This document shows positions 22,347-33,072 of a stretch of 35,220 nucleotides of DNA, one piece after another. The stretch comes from Scytalidium lignicola. Lineage: Eukaryota; Ascomycota; Leotiomycetes. A program made the translations under genes and the position numbers. Below the pieces are notes generated by a model. The model made no database searches, was not told the DNA's origin, and saw nothing but the letters and a program-made list of their open reading frames with translations. Each line of letters begins with the position of its first letter. Position 1 is the first letter of the stretch. Location: assembly GCA_002812745.2 (NCBI GenBank), contig NCSJ02000412.1:1-35220 (forward strand). The letters run 5' to 3'.

Positions 22347-23787
22347 ATGTCGATGTCGCCCATGTGGTTGTTACGACGGGATGCCATCGATGATGGGCTT
22401 CCCAACCCTCGTGGGAAGAAGCTGGCCAACCTGTCCATCGCCTTTGCTTGCCTGTCCTTTGTCTTCGTCTCGGCACGATTGCTGGCGCGGTACTTTATCA
22501 ACAAGATCATCGGCCCGATGACTATCTGATTACCGTTTCGTTGGTACGGCATGTCACTCTCGGGGGATGGATGCATGACACTGCTGATCTGTAATAGGCG
22601 CTGGCTCTCACGATGGCGGTGTCCTTCAATGAGGAGGTCAAATACGGGTTCGGGTTGCATACCTCGGTAGATCTTCCCTCTCCACACGATGATCGATTTC
22701 GTCTAATACTGATGATCTTCTAGCAAGTGGATGAGGCCCATCAGATCATGGCCTTGAATGTTAGTTACTGTATCGTCACAGCTCACGGATCAACTTTGTT
22801 TTGCTGATCAATTGGAAAGTGGTTCTATATTGCGCAATTGCTTTACAAGATAGCCTCCATCTCCACAAAGCTTAGCATTCTAATATTCTATATGCGAATC
22901 TTCTCAACTCGCAACTTCAAAATAGCAGCTACCACCGTCGGTGCCATTGTGGTTACCTATTCAATTGGGTCAATTTGTGCAACGATATGGCAGTGCGAGT
23001 AAGTTTTTCATTCTCTCTATCTCCCTTTTCTTCCCCTTACCGGTGACCGGAAATCGATATTAACTCGTCTTTCTTTACAGCCCAGTTGCCAGAAGCTGGA
23101 ACAAAAAATTGCCCGGCACATGTATTAAAATCGGCGATGTGTGGTACAGTACCAGTGTGATGGCCATTGTTACTGATATAGCCATTATTTTATTACCTGT
23201 CCACCAACTCAAGCGCCTTCAGCTGCCCTTGCCTCAAAAGATCGGTCTCTCCTTAATGTTTAGCTTAGGATTTTTGTAAGATGCCAACTAAATTCCGATT
23301 CGAAATATTTTAGAAATTAACTATCGCAGCGTTCTTTCATGCACAGTCGTTCGAATGATTGTTGTCGGGCCTGCAATTACGGCTAAAGATACCATGTGTA
23401 CGGACTTTTCTACTGCTCTACTGGAAATGGGATAATAACTAATAACATTCTCTAGTCTTCCAAGCTACCTCCAACAGCTGGACCTTCCTCGAAGTAAACG
23501 TGGCCATCATATGCGCATGCCTTCCAATGTTAAAAGCTCCGATCACCAAAGTCTTGCCTTGGACAAGATCTAATAAAAGCTCTCGCCCTAGCGATTATGC
23601 AGCGCAGTTCACGAGGGATGTCTACACGAAGAACACCATTTCGCACCAGCCTCGGAATCAGATAGATAACGCCAGCGACGAGCAATTCATTCTGCATGAT
23701 ATCAACTCCGTGAAGAAGACGACTGATATAAATATCACTTATGAGGATACGGGATCCTCGAAGGATGGGTCAAGAGATAAACGATGA
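22347..23787 (+). CDS. fungal rhodopsin-like seven-helix integral membrane protein; one apparent frameshift
   Basis: Seven exons can be assembled: 22347-22543, 22598-22666, 22724-22759, 22820-22998, 23081-23275, 23330-23397 and 23456-23787. The introns are 54-82 bp with GT..AG ends. The product would be about 358 residues with seven hydrophobic helices: about 28-47, the DDY segment from 58, WFYIAQLLYKIASISTKLSI from 102, TTVGAIVVTYSIGSICATIW, STSVMAIVTDIAIILLPV, LMFSLGFFVLSCTVVRMIVV and WTFLEVNVAIICACLP. The order, the DDY motif after helix 1, the Trp-Phe/Tyr start of helix 3 and the final LP before a polar tail are those of the large fungal 'rhodopsin domain' family (CFEM-GPCR/Pth11-like relatives). 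There is no CFEM domain at the N-terminus. One base is missing between Pro57 and Asp58 (GGCCC then GATGAC, near 22513-22517); an extra C in the C run would restore the frame, so a homopolymer error or a real mutation are both possible. The ligand is unknown. Confidence 0.8.
22514..22518 (+). other. apparent 1-bp deletion in the rhodopsin-like gene
   Basis: Exon 1 reads ATC ATC GGC CCG ATG ACT ATC TGA, ending early. Shifting by one base after GGCCC gives the family motif DDYLI and an open frame to the donor at 22544. No GT..AG intron explains the shift. The deletion lies at a CCC run. Confidence 0.75.
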
Positions 23788-25746
23788 AAGAGAAGAACTT
23801 AGTTGGGAAACTTTGTAGAGCACGGAATTGCTAATTGCCTCCTGAGCATGCATTATTATCAATTTTGGGCGTATTGAGAGGACTGTGCAACGATTCATGC
23901 AACGAACTCTGGCGGTCCTTTGTTCAGTGTGGAGTTGTATGTGTGATATACCGAGTCACGCTTGNTTTTTTTATTGTTGCGAGTTAAACCCCATGATACC
24001 AAGGTCCTTTTTAGTCTTGTAAGAAAGAAATACCACATGTTATAGCTAAGAGGTGATGAGAAATACACGACAAATCACCTTCAAGGTTTAGTATGTCAAG
24101 GACAGGCATATGGCCTATTATACGCCGACCTGACCTGGCCTGATCTATTGGAGCTTCCATAAGGTTATATTCCATCCTTCCATGATTTATCAGTATATAT
24201 TTTTGGTAGCTCTTATGGTTACTGTACTGCAGGCATCTTTTTCTTTTGTATATTTGTATTATATTCCATTGTATATAGTTCCTACACCTCTGGACATCTG
24301 TATAGTGAGCTCCCTTATAGTTTGACCATATCGCTATCGTATGCGGCTAACCGTACCATCCAATTGCACTACTGCACCTTCTGTGTTTAATGTAAATAAT
24401 TTCTGTGGGGCCTATACTTTGTGTGATTTGCCAGTGTTATTTTAAAAAAGCTACAATCAGATATATCACTGATGATACAGTAAAAATACAAGCTAAAATA
24501 TATAGCGGAAGAAAATTTAGCAGTCTGATACGAATGTTTCTAGCAATTATACTGCAATATTTTCCTCTTGTGACTTAAGAACTCCAGCGACATCATAGGG
24601 ATAGAGTTTAGTAATCTAGTTGACAATAATAAGTAGGCCAGGGGCTAAGGTTAACTCCTGAAGGTCGGCATGTAAGAATGGATCAACTTAACTCAAGCTT
24701 ATCAATATTATTCAATTGATGAACTATCTTTAGACATACTGGTTGTAATTACACACTCAATTAGAATTAAAGCTCTGAGATTGCTAATGCATGGTCTATT
24801 CCTGACTAAGCCTTAGACAATCACTGTTGAATATCTTTCCTGCCTGGATATCTATCTGGACATCATATATCACAAAAAGATGGTTTGTAATTCTAACATA
24901 GGCTTATTCGAACTTCAGTTGCAAATATACTCTTACTATGTTTTGGTTTTACAACATATTAATTCCTACTATAATACTCTCTTTCACACGCTAGTCTCAT
25001 ATCCAAATGGCCAGTTATATTTGACCTTACAGACTCGTCAAATCATGACATCCTGATGCAGAAGTTATAAATCTGTAGATTTTAGTGAAATTTTTGAAAA
25101 GGATTGATAGTATTTTCAACCAGACCATATTCCACCAATTTTCCTCCTATGATATGTGGACATGAAAACGGTAAAAGGAATAGATTAAATCTTCTTAGCA
25201 TAATTTCATTCGCAGTTCTATTAAGAATACTCTAAGAAACTCATAAAAACTACTTTAATGATCTTAACAAAACTGAGTTAAAATATAGTGAACTATACCA
25301 CCTATAATCATTATCATATAATCTTATAAGACCTTTATTATCTACATACAGATCCTGTCTTCCATCAAAGAATTCATCAATGCTATTTCATACTCGATAC
25401 ATCTTATTCTTCTTGCCATCTTTAAACTTTAATTCATTGCTGATCTTAAGCAAATCTTTAGTTTCTAAAGAAGTAATAAGCAGATCGAATCTTGATCCAA
25501 AACTGCATCCTTTCCTCAAATGCACTGTAGATTGATCTTGACTAGAAGTTAACTTCAACTATATCCTTATCAATTATAACGCATTTCAACTGCAAGAGCA
25601 AAAAGGAAAATTCGCTAAGTTGTGAAGAAGAGCTGGAGGTTAATCATCTTAGCCTCCTGCGAAGTAGTTCAAAACCATCCGTGTTCAAGAGCAGCGTGTG
25701 TATATGCGTTTTCGATCATATATCCGTAGCCGGTTGAGTATCAACT
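23788..25746. other. intergenic, increasingly AT-rich, contains a gene relic
   Basis: No intact gene was seen between the membrane protein and the minus-strand gene ending at 25747. From about 24400 the composition becomes more AT-rich, resembling mild RIP. A decayed reading frame on the minus strand (24940-25550) is listed separately. Confidence 0.55.
24940..25550 (-). pseudogene. decayed protein-coding relic, family unknown
   Basis: One minus-strand frame from about 25545 to 24940 reads as protein over some 200 codons with about seven stops (TAG, TGA or TAA). Phrases include SFGSRFDLLITSLETKDLLK, ELKFKDGKKNKMYRV, SIDEFFDGRQDLYVDNKG, YRWYSSLYFNSVLLRSLK and GGKLVEYGLVENTINPFQKF. Several stops could derive from Trp or Gln codons by C-to-T or G-to-A change. 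The content does not look like a Ty3/gypsy product and I do not recognise the family. The upstream part seems to switch frame near 25555. Confidence 0.5.
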
Positions 25747-26142
25747 TCAATTTCCATGTCGGTGCTCATAATCATCTGACTTAACAACCTTCGTCACATA
25801 GCCACGCACACCCACAGTACCCATCTGCCCTGCCAGCGGCATCAACACATCCCTCTTCTGCTCCTCCCTCATCTCCCACCCCCTCTCCGCCATCACCCCG
25901 TGTATAACCGCCAGCTTCTGCTCCGCGATGTAATACTGTCGCGCACCGAGAGCCGTACCCAACAGCGTGATTCCATACGTGTAAAGTGCTGTGGCAGTCC
26001 CCGCAATGACTTTGAAGCTGGCGCTATAGAGTTGTCGCGTCTTGCGGGCTTCGCGGTTGTAGACTTCGCGCTTACTAAGAGTGCGGATATGACGTCGGTA
26101 GGCGACTTCGTCAAAGGGCTCAAGGAGGTCTGAGATGCCCAT
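25747..26142 (-). CDS. small hypothetical protein with one hydrophobic segment
   Basis: A 131-residue frame starts at ATG 26142 (MGISDLLEPFDEVAYRRHIR) and ends at 25747. Residues 10-40 are charged and probably helical; residues 43-66 (FKVIAGTATALYTYGITLLG and on) form a likely membrane helix; residues 68-105 are polar again (AEQKLAVIHGVMAERGWEMR). Its codon use is GC-rich while both flanks are AT-rich, which argues for a real gene. No intron is needed. I do not recognise a family; it could be a small mitochondrial or ER membrane protein, but no targeting signal is evident. Overlapping frames on the other strand are shadows. Confidence 0.65.
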   Translation of the reverse strand: MGISDLLEPFDEVAYRRHIRTLSKREVYNREARKTRQLYSASFKVIAGTATALYTYGITLLGTALGARQYYIAEQKLAVIHGVMAERGWEMREEQKRDVLMPLAGQMGTVGVRGYVTKVVKSDDYEHRHGN

Positions 26143-27786
26143 GATTTTTCGGATCTTGAGCTTTCTTTAAATTCTACATAGGGATTAAAGAGGAAGTGAT
26201 AAATAAGGTTCGAGGCTCAAAGGGTGGATCTGGGTATATAGGCTCTTATTCTAGGTTGCTTATCTAGGTGCTGGGCAGGTGCCCAAAATTCAAGGCTGTG
26301 ATGAAGCCACGAGAAAAAGCTGGGCAACCACTACCAAAAAAGGCTCCTTCTACAGTATAAGGTACTTATTATTGAGAGGAAGCGATGCAGGTGTCTTTGT
26401 CACTTGAGTCTGCCTTACTTTAACTATTATGGTCTAGTGCACAGCTCTGCTGACTAGTAAGGCAAGTCATTTCCAAAGCCAACCACCCGTGAAGCCTTAC
26501 GTCATACACGTGATGTTGTTTTAAGTTACTGTGTAGGACCGGAGTCACGAGTTCTTAGGATCGTAGTCCTAGGACTAGTCTTTTCTTGGGATCTGCCTTT
26601 TCAGACCGCCTTCCTTAGGGGTCCAAGCATCCCCAGAAGCCTGCCCCGATCTCCTTAATGAATTGGTAGCGAATGAGTTGGATGCTAATAGTCAACCAAA
26701 ACAACTTCAAAGTTCGGAAAGAAGCCTTTTAACTCCTCAATAGTTCTTTCATATTTTTGTTATGCAAAGGTACACGAATGGTCTGCCCTGTTCGTGATCG
26801 CAAGGAGGATTAAAGTCCCACTGCGGATTTGCGAATGCCTCCTGCAAAGCTGCATAAAATACTTTTGTCACAACTTTTAGATTCGCCGCGAGGACCAGGG
26901 CACCAAAGCACGAAGACGCGGGTCAGGGAGTGCACTCATAGAATTGAGCTGTACAAAGACAAACTCTCTGTGTTTGTCTTTGTATTAGATTAGAGGCCAA
27001 GCCGCCGGTCTTCCCCCTATACCGCAGGATTGACGTCAATGAGGTGGAGAATGTTCATTTCGATCGTTCGAAATATTGTAGGCACGGAAGCAATTATCCG
27101 ACTGCTCTCGTGAGGACGCCTAATAGGCGGGGGCAGTTATAAAGTGGAGGTCACAGTCGAAGTGTAACTAGTCAAGTATACTTGAAGCTTTAGCTCAGCC
27201 CACCTTCGAGGTAAAGCAGTTCAAGACTACCTTCATAAATGTAATTTTGAAATAAAAATATAGTCTTAAAAACTTGAGAATTTCTTGAAATTTTCAAGNT
27301 TTTTAAACAGATTAAGCTACTTAGATGAACAAGCAGTAGAGCAAAGACAATAATACCCATAGACTAGTCAAGATGCGATGATGCTGTGTTGTGATGGAAA
27401 CTTTACGTACAAAACCATGTTAACCCCTCAGCAGCCAATCTTAGCCATGAAAGAAATGACTAAAACTTAGTAGTGGTTTGTATTGTATACGTGCAAACCT
27501 TGCCTCTGTCTGATGCTTATTTTCCTATAAATGTTTTCAAACTTGATAATCATGAAGCAGTAGTTAAATCTCTATACACTAGTACGGAATGCAATGTCTG
27601 AAATTGTCGATGTTTATGATAGGAGGTAACTTAACCAACAGGTTCGGAAACGGCGGCTGATGATGTACACGTGTAAATATGCTGTGCCTCAAACGGCCGG
27701 AGCAATAAATATCCCGTCAGCATTCAGAAGTACCGATGTTCTGATTTCTTTTTAGCTTACTAGAGTTCAATTACGTTATCATTTCC
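26143..27786. other. 1.6-kb intergenic region
   Basis: No gene was seen. It contains the 14-bp palindrome TAGTCCTAGGACTA at 26564-26577 and a strong hairpin at 26952-26984. The end of the region is the promoter side of the hydrolase gene. Confidence 0.55.
26952..26984. repeat. perfect 13-bp inverted repeat with 7-nt loop
   Basis: TACAAAGACAAAC at 26952-26964 is followed by a 7-nt spacer and its exact reverse complement at 26972-26984. It lies in an intergenic region, about 810 bp past the start codon of the minus-strand gene at 26142 and 880 bp before the hydrolase start. It could be a remnant of a small inverted-repeat element or a regulatory hairpin. Confidence 0.8.
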
Positions 27787-27794
27787 TATAAATA
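27787..27794 (+). promoter_or_regulatory. TATA box of the alpha/beta hydrolase gene
   Basis: TATAAATA in the context CCTATAAATAGAG lies 68 bp before the ATG at 27862. This is a good TATA match at a normal fungal distance for a short 5' UTR. Confidence 0.6.
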
Positions 27795-27861
27795 GAGTAT
27801 AATTATCGACCTGATACTGTGTATCTCTTGAGCGACATCACAATTCATCTCTCGCTCGACC

Positions 27862-28958
27862 ATGGCAGCCACTCAGGCACTCTCTTTAATCGAACTGGTA
27901 CACAAGCCAGGAGCATCCCTTTCCTACACTTTCATTCCTGCAAAGTCTTCTGCCCAAGGCTTGATTGTGTTCATCAACGGTCTTATGGCCCCTGCCGCTT
28001 CCTGGAACGCTGCTATCTCTCTTCTGACGGCACGAGATTCTTATCCTGCAATGCTTACATACGACCGTTATGGGCAAGGTGCTTCTACAGACCGTGATCC
28101 AGTCGATGCTAAGGCAGCTGATCCCAAACACGGTCACGATTGCATGGAAGCCGTGAAAGACCTGCATCATCTGATAATTCAAATAAACGAAGATAAAGAT
28201 CTCAAATTGAATGTATCCGGGACTGGAAGTGGCCCGGGTGCCTTCCTCGTCTGTAACAGTATAGGCGGTGCACTCTCTCGTCTCTATGCCCACACCTATC
28301 CTGGTACTGTCTCAGCTATCCTTTTCCTTGATTCGGTAATAGCAAATACAGATTTCGTATCCGTATATCCTGATCCAGATGCTCCCGATTTTGCAGAAAG
28401 GTACCTTTCCCTGCCAGAAGGTGTGACGGAAGATGGACTACGCGCAGCAAGACAGAAGGTGCGTATGATTTTCCACCCTGATAATGGGAGTGCAGAAGGG
28501 TTATCAAGGAAGAATTTGAAGGATATGTTGCCAGATGCCGATAAGCCTGTACTTGTTGGAACGGGAAGAAAAGGTCCCTGGATTACGGTTGTAGGACATG
28601 GCTTTGAGGCTTTTGCACAAGAGGGCTTGAAGGTAGGATATTCTCCTATATTATTATTCATTTAATTTCCGGTATTTCCTGTGCAACAGCAATTTACGGT
28701 AGAAATATGGCAGAGAAAACATGAAGTAGTAGTGTATTTGCTTACATTATATAGGGTCTTGGAATTCCACCCCCTGTTACCATGAACTATGCGAATAAAC
28801 ACTGGCACGAGTATAATCAAGGTTTGGCAAAACTCACTACTCTAGAGAGAAGTAAAGGGCCAATACAAGCTGAGAAATGTGGTCATTTCATCCAGAAAGA
28901 CGATCCAGAGTTCACGGCAAGAGAAATTGTAGAGCTGTTGGCCAAGATTAATGGATAA
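27862..28958 (+). CDS. alpha/beta-fold hydrolase
   Basis: Two exons, 27862-28632 and 28755-28958, with a 122-bp intron (GTAGGA..ATATAG), encode 324 residues. Fold markers: the oxyanion-side loop INGL (38-41), the strand/turn LTYDRYGQGAS (65-75), the nucleophile elbow LVCNSIGGALS with Ser133, and a C-terminal histidine in CGHFIQKDDPEF (His301), which only exists after splicing. The elbow reads N-S-I-G-G rather than the textbook G-x-S-x-G. The third catalytic acid is not certain; the Asp in FLDSV is one candidate. There is no signal peptide, so the enzyme is probably cytosolic. The start MAATQALSLIELVHKPGAS gives a normal first strand. Substrate unknown; members include esterases, epoxide hydrolases and pathway hydrolases. 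No biosynthetic neighbours are present. Confidence 0.85.
28633..28754 (+). other. intron of the alpha/beta hydrolase gene
   Basis: GTAGGATATT donor and TTATATAG acceptor; splicing joins GAG GGC TTG AAG to GGT CTT GGA in frame. Without splicing the protein ends at 28665 and lacks the catalytic histidine. Confidence 0.8.
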
Positions 28959-31595
28959 TAGAGACTTGCGTGATGCAGTTTTCCGTTGAAAATATCCAGT
29001 TCAGAACGATCCCAACCGATATACTATCAGTGAGACTTAATATCATACATTTATAACCCCTATTATGTTTTTCCGTCCTAGAGTAATATATACATGTGAA
29101 AATAGAGTTTTGTATAAGGAAATTTTCATGCCACTTACTATCTTGCACTAGGATCTCTATGCCAAAGCAAAATACTGCTATCAAATGGCAAGTTTAACCT
29201 TAATAATCCTACAGGAATATATTTCCTCAGTGTTCTCACAATTCCTTTCCAGATTTTCTGTCTCAACTCCTCCCTTTGTTATCCTGTTGACGGGCTACAA
29301 ATTATTAATTAGTCCAGGACGAGACTATAAATTTAAGGAGTAGTAGACTTACGGCTTGAGTATATCATTCTACCAGAACCTTCCGAGTGCATCTTCACCT
29401 AGCGTGTTCTCACTTACAAGGGTCCTTAATCCTTCCTCTGTAGTTTAGAAACAGTGTATTGAGTAGCATTTTTATAATGTTATTAACGAACACCATGTGC
29501 TTACAATTTAAATCTGATTGACGATGTCTAGGGCATATAGACGTAACAACAAAATCCAGTTCTTTAGACGAATCGGACTAATCTGCAAATACTGAAATTG
29601 TCTGTATGGCATAGATAAGGAACAATTTAGATGTCTCTATTGCAGACTAGCATTATAAGCCTCTGATCTGTTGAAAATCAGCAAGTTTCTCATTAAATGT
29701 AACTCTCATGGTTTCCAGAAGGCCAAAACTTCAGAACTGGGAGTGAATCCACAGTCCTCGACGACCTTAGTTTCAGTATCAAGAGCAGACCAAGTAGTAT
29801 AATCGACAAAACGTTCACCTGAAGCGTCTTTTCCTAGCAACACTTAGAAGCTTCATACTTTACCATAAAAATTCTAGCATACAGTTCTGCCAAACATCAT
29901 TCTCACCTCGCCTCATTGGGTGCTTCTAAGTGCTTCGAGAAGTCTTATTAGGATACTTCTATTATCAAAGTAGCGAGTCCATGTAGCTCCAGAGCAGCTA
30001 CCACAAACCAACCGGCCGCCTTTACTGCGCCTAATTACACAGGGCTGAACACTTACTCGCAAGCAGTCACTGAAGATGTTAACATATTTGAGAGAATCAA
30101 TTCGACTACTATCTTTGGTCAACAGATCTTAGTGCAAAGGGTAGAATGACGGCAATGCCACTAGCAACTTTAGTGAATATCAGGACGTACAAGCTGTCTA
30201 TCAAGGTCGAAGTTCTTGGAAAGGAGTTTGATACCATGAGAGGGGTAATGGAACCAAGTACGTAGTGAGCACAGTAGTTGTAGAGCATGCAGTCTAGTCC
30301 TTGACTGTTAGACTTGCTCAGTCTTAACCTTGGCCTTTTTATCCTGTAACTTTGCTGATAGCACCCTCATACTCTCTCTTATGAAGCAATTCTGATCTGG
30401 CTAAATGAGAATGTTTTCTTGATTTGAAGCAGGTCGACCATAGTACGTGCACGACAAACGATTCAATTGAACAACCGGACTACGTGTTTATGGATAGGTA
30501 ACTACCGTACATACATAGCAGCTTATTACTCCTAGCTCTGTCTTTATTTAGTTGTGAATCAGGACTTCACGGCCTTCCTATTATTACTGCTTCCCTTACA
30601 AACACGTCCTTTGTAACCCTTGAATAGAAATCCAAATCCCTTACTCATTTTTATCGCTAGACGTCGAAGATCTTTAGTGGGGTGAATATTTGGATTAGTT
30701 CCGGAGACCTCTAGGGTGGATTTAATTTGCTATGTCCATCAATGGAGCTATTCGTACATCTTAAGTCCTATAGCAACCTTGGCCAGGGAGCTAGGATGAA
30801 ACGCTTGCAGCATTAGAGACAACGCTATCTTCTGCACTCTTTCTCCTCGCTAGATGGTGAAAACAGAAAATAGGTCATTAATTTCTTCGACGCAAGTTAA
30901 ATACTTCCACCAGCATCAAAGTAATTGATCTGGGAGTACGCTATCAGAGGAGTTTCGTAGAGTATTGTTGTAGCATATAATCTCACTAATCTACCAGCAA
31001 TTGGATACTAAGTGATAGTACTCGCCGGCTTAAACACTAAAGTACTGTGGTAACACTCCTTCGATTTTATTTTACAGTTTTATAACTTTCAACTGGCTTC
31101 TTGGGCAATCTACTTTTGTGTAATATAAAGAACCAATTGAATAATTCTTATATTTATATAGAAGTGCAAAGCCTCGCTTAGTTCACGGTTAAATCTAGAG
31201 GATTATGCGTAATGTAAACTTGTACTAATAAAAACTGTCTTATCGTTTTGAGTTGAGCATGAAGCTCCTATTCATTATGGAAAACACAGCTGCCTATATA
31301 GACGTCCTCCTAGACCAAACTGACTCTCGGTGCTTTAGTCCTAGATCATTTAGGTCTAGCAACCACTACCTCCCAATGCTATAGGTTCTCTGTGTAGTTC
31401 TAAACTACCGAGCCTCGGGCCTTCGGCTTTGAAAGGGCAAAATATATACTAGAATTTAATGAAAGACAATCCAACTCATTTCAATCCCAAAGTATATCCA
31501 AAGAAGAGCTAATAATAAAATATTAGTTAAAAATTATTAAAAACGAGGAAGTCACTGGTACATTTACCAATTCTAATGCCAATAGCTACACCTGT
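28959..31595. other. 2.6-kb intergenic region with a possible gene relic
   Basis: No intact gene was found. A minus-strand stretch at about 29640-30122 shows protein-like fragments and is listed separately. The remainder has no open frame or repeat that I can support. Confidence 0.55.
29640..30122 (-). pseudogene. possible decayed gene, minus strand
   Basis: A 69-codon open stretch (30122-29913) includes KGGRLVCGSCSGATWTRYFD. After frame changes, 29835-29640 reads ERFVDYTTWSALDTETKVV, EDCGFTPSSEVLAFWK and MRVTFNEKLADFQQIRGL before a stop. The second part has balanced amino-acid use and looks like the C-terminus of a real protein. Frames switch at least twice without matching splice signals, so this is more likely a relic than a gene. 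No family recognised. Confidence 0.4.
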
Positions 31596-32012
31596 TTAAC
31601 CACAAATGCCTGTGTACATGATATAAGAATCAGTATACGAGACTGAATAAGTGCCGGCCGAACAGCCTTCGTGGCCACCGTTGTTGACTGGGTATGCAGT
31701 GCCAATGATTTGCCCATTGCCGTTTGATTCATAACAATTGTAGTATCCGGATGCAGAGTAACAATTCCAAGTTAGGACCGAGCAATCCCCAACCTGGACC
31801 TGGAAGAAACTCTGGCCAAAGCCTCCGCTTGTGAGGCCACCGTTACACTTGTCACAGAAATCGCCGAATTCGTTTGAAGGGAGACAGCACGATTGTGGGT
31901 TGCAACCGCCGGTGTGGCAATAGATGCCATCAAAGATATGGAAATCAGCCGATACAGATTGTGCCATTATAGTAACCTCTGCTACTGCAGCTGAGATTGA
32001 CCACCGAACCAT
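31596..32012 (-). CDS. small secreted cysteine-rich protein, effector-like
   Basis: A 138-residue frame starts at ATG 32012 and ends at 31596 with no intron. The N-terminus MVRWSISAAVAEVTIMAQSV, then SA, gives a probable signal peptide cut after Ala22 (SVSA/DFHIF), although a Glu at position 12 inside the hydrophobic core is unusual. The mature part of about 116 residues is rich in Gly, Ser, Tyr and Asn and has 11 cysteines, beginning C-x4-C-x3-C-C and including FCDKC, with one near the C-terminus (YTGICG). Small size, secretion signal and many cysteines are the usual criteria for fungal effectors or other apoplastic proteins; an odd cysteine number leaves one unpaired. No toxin family is recognised. 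It lies alone between long intergenic stretches, about 2.7 kb from the right retrotransposon. Confidence 0.78.
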   Translation of the reverse strand: MVRWSISAAVAEVTIMAQSVSADFHIFDGIYCHTGGCNPQSCCLPSNEFGDFCDKCNGGLTSGGFGQSFFQVQVGDCSVLTWNCYSASGYYNCYESNGNGQIIGTAYPVNNGGHEGCSAGTYSVSYTDSYIMYTGICG

Positions 32013-32122
32013 GGTTGCAGATAATGATATTAATTAATGAATTTGAAAATGCTGTGAAGATGGAGGATTGCCTATTAACTTGATTGCTGTGTTGATCCAA
32101 GTATTTCAAGCGTTGCTTCATC

Positions 32123-32132
32123 CCTTTATATA
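32123..32132 (-). promoter_or_regulatory. TATA box of the cysteine-rich secreted protein gene
   Basis: TATATAAAGG on the minus strand lies about 110 bp before the ATG at 32012, a normal fungal core-promoter distance. Confidence 0.55.
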
Positions 32133-32855
32133 CTTTTAAAAATACTCTAAAGATTCTAGTCTTTCTCTCTTAGTTGCAAGATTACCTTCTAATTCGAGTA
32201 ATCTTTTCAACTACCTGATAGAAAGTTCTAAAGCTACAAGGTACAAGATCCTTCCCAGAGCAATCAGGCAATACAGTATCCGTCTGAACTACACAACATA
32301 GAGCCTTAATTTATATTTGATTACAAATCCTTGATCAGCACAGTAATATTATAGCGTGTATACGTGCCTATCTTTCCCTCAAATATTACCCCCATGTCAG
32401 AATATCCTCATTTGTAGTATCTGGCTTTCCCATACCCCAGTTGTATCGTATTACCAGGGTAAGTTTATGAGTTCACTACGACCGTGTTACGGCCGTTGCT
32501 CAACATCCAATAGCCCATGTATGGTTTGGAACCCCATGGGGTGGAAATATTAGCGTGAGCATTACCGCATTAAAATCCACTCGAGTGTTACTTAACTCCA
32601 CATCGAATGGCCCTTACCTGGAACATCCATGGTGTCACATTATTTCTAGGCTATATGTTCCATATGGAAGGTTCTAAAGCCGCCAGGTCACACATACCTT
32701 CCATATTAAGATTAGTTATGCTCCATCACCCCAGTGTTTACCTCCATTAAATCCTTCTTTCCTCTCCAACGTAGGGGTTTTAATAAGAGTTGTATATCTT
32801 GTATATAATTTATTACATATAAAACCCCTCTCCCCCAAATACTTCGTACCTCCAG

Positions 32856-33072
32856 GGTCAAAAGTGTGCTTTGTACGTTCTTATTTGCTCAGCCTTTGCG
32901 TAATTCTTACCCAGTGGGGATTTTATTTTATGAATATCACCTGAATGAATTCATAAAGTCGTTGCAGTCCTTGTTTAAAATTTCACCATCCTAGTCTAAT
33001 CTTAGTCACATCCCTAGTTTTGATGTTAGAGATACGAATATTTTGGGGGGGCAGGGGAGCGTGAGGAGATAG
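32856..33072 (+). repeat. dispersed repeat, copy 2
   Basis: Second copy of the repeat at 17863-18056, same orientation, 15 kb away. It ends near a G7 run and AGATAGTACC, corresponding to GGGGGATAGTAATGA in copy 1. The two copies bracket all five genes except that the left copy lies inside the 5' flank of the first gene. Confidence 0.75.

Noticed and set aside
25893..26133. Frames in both directions over the small hypothetical gene
   Set aside because: Shorter and less protein-like than the 131-residue minus-strand frame, which also has a natural N-terminus.
28633..28665. Unspliced end of the hydrolase (267 residues)
   Set aside because: Splicing at 28633-28754 adds 67 residues including the expected catalytic histidine, so the read-through end is not the real C-terminus.
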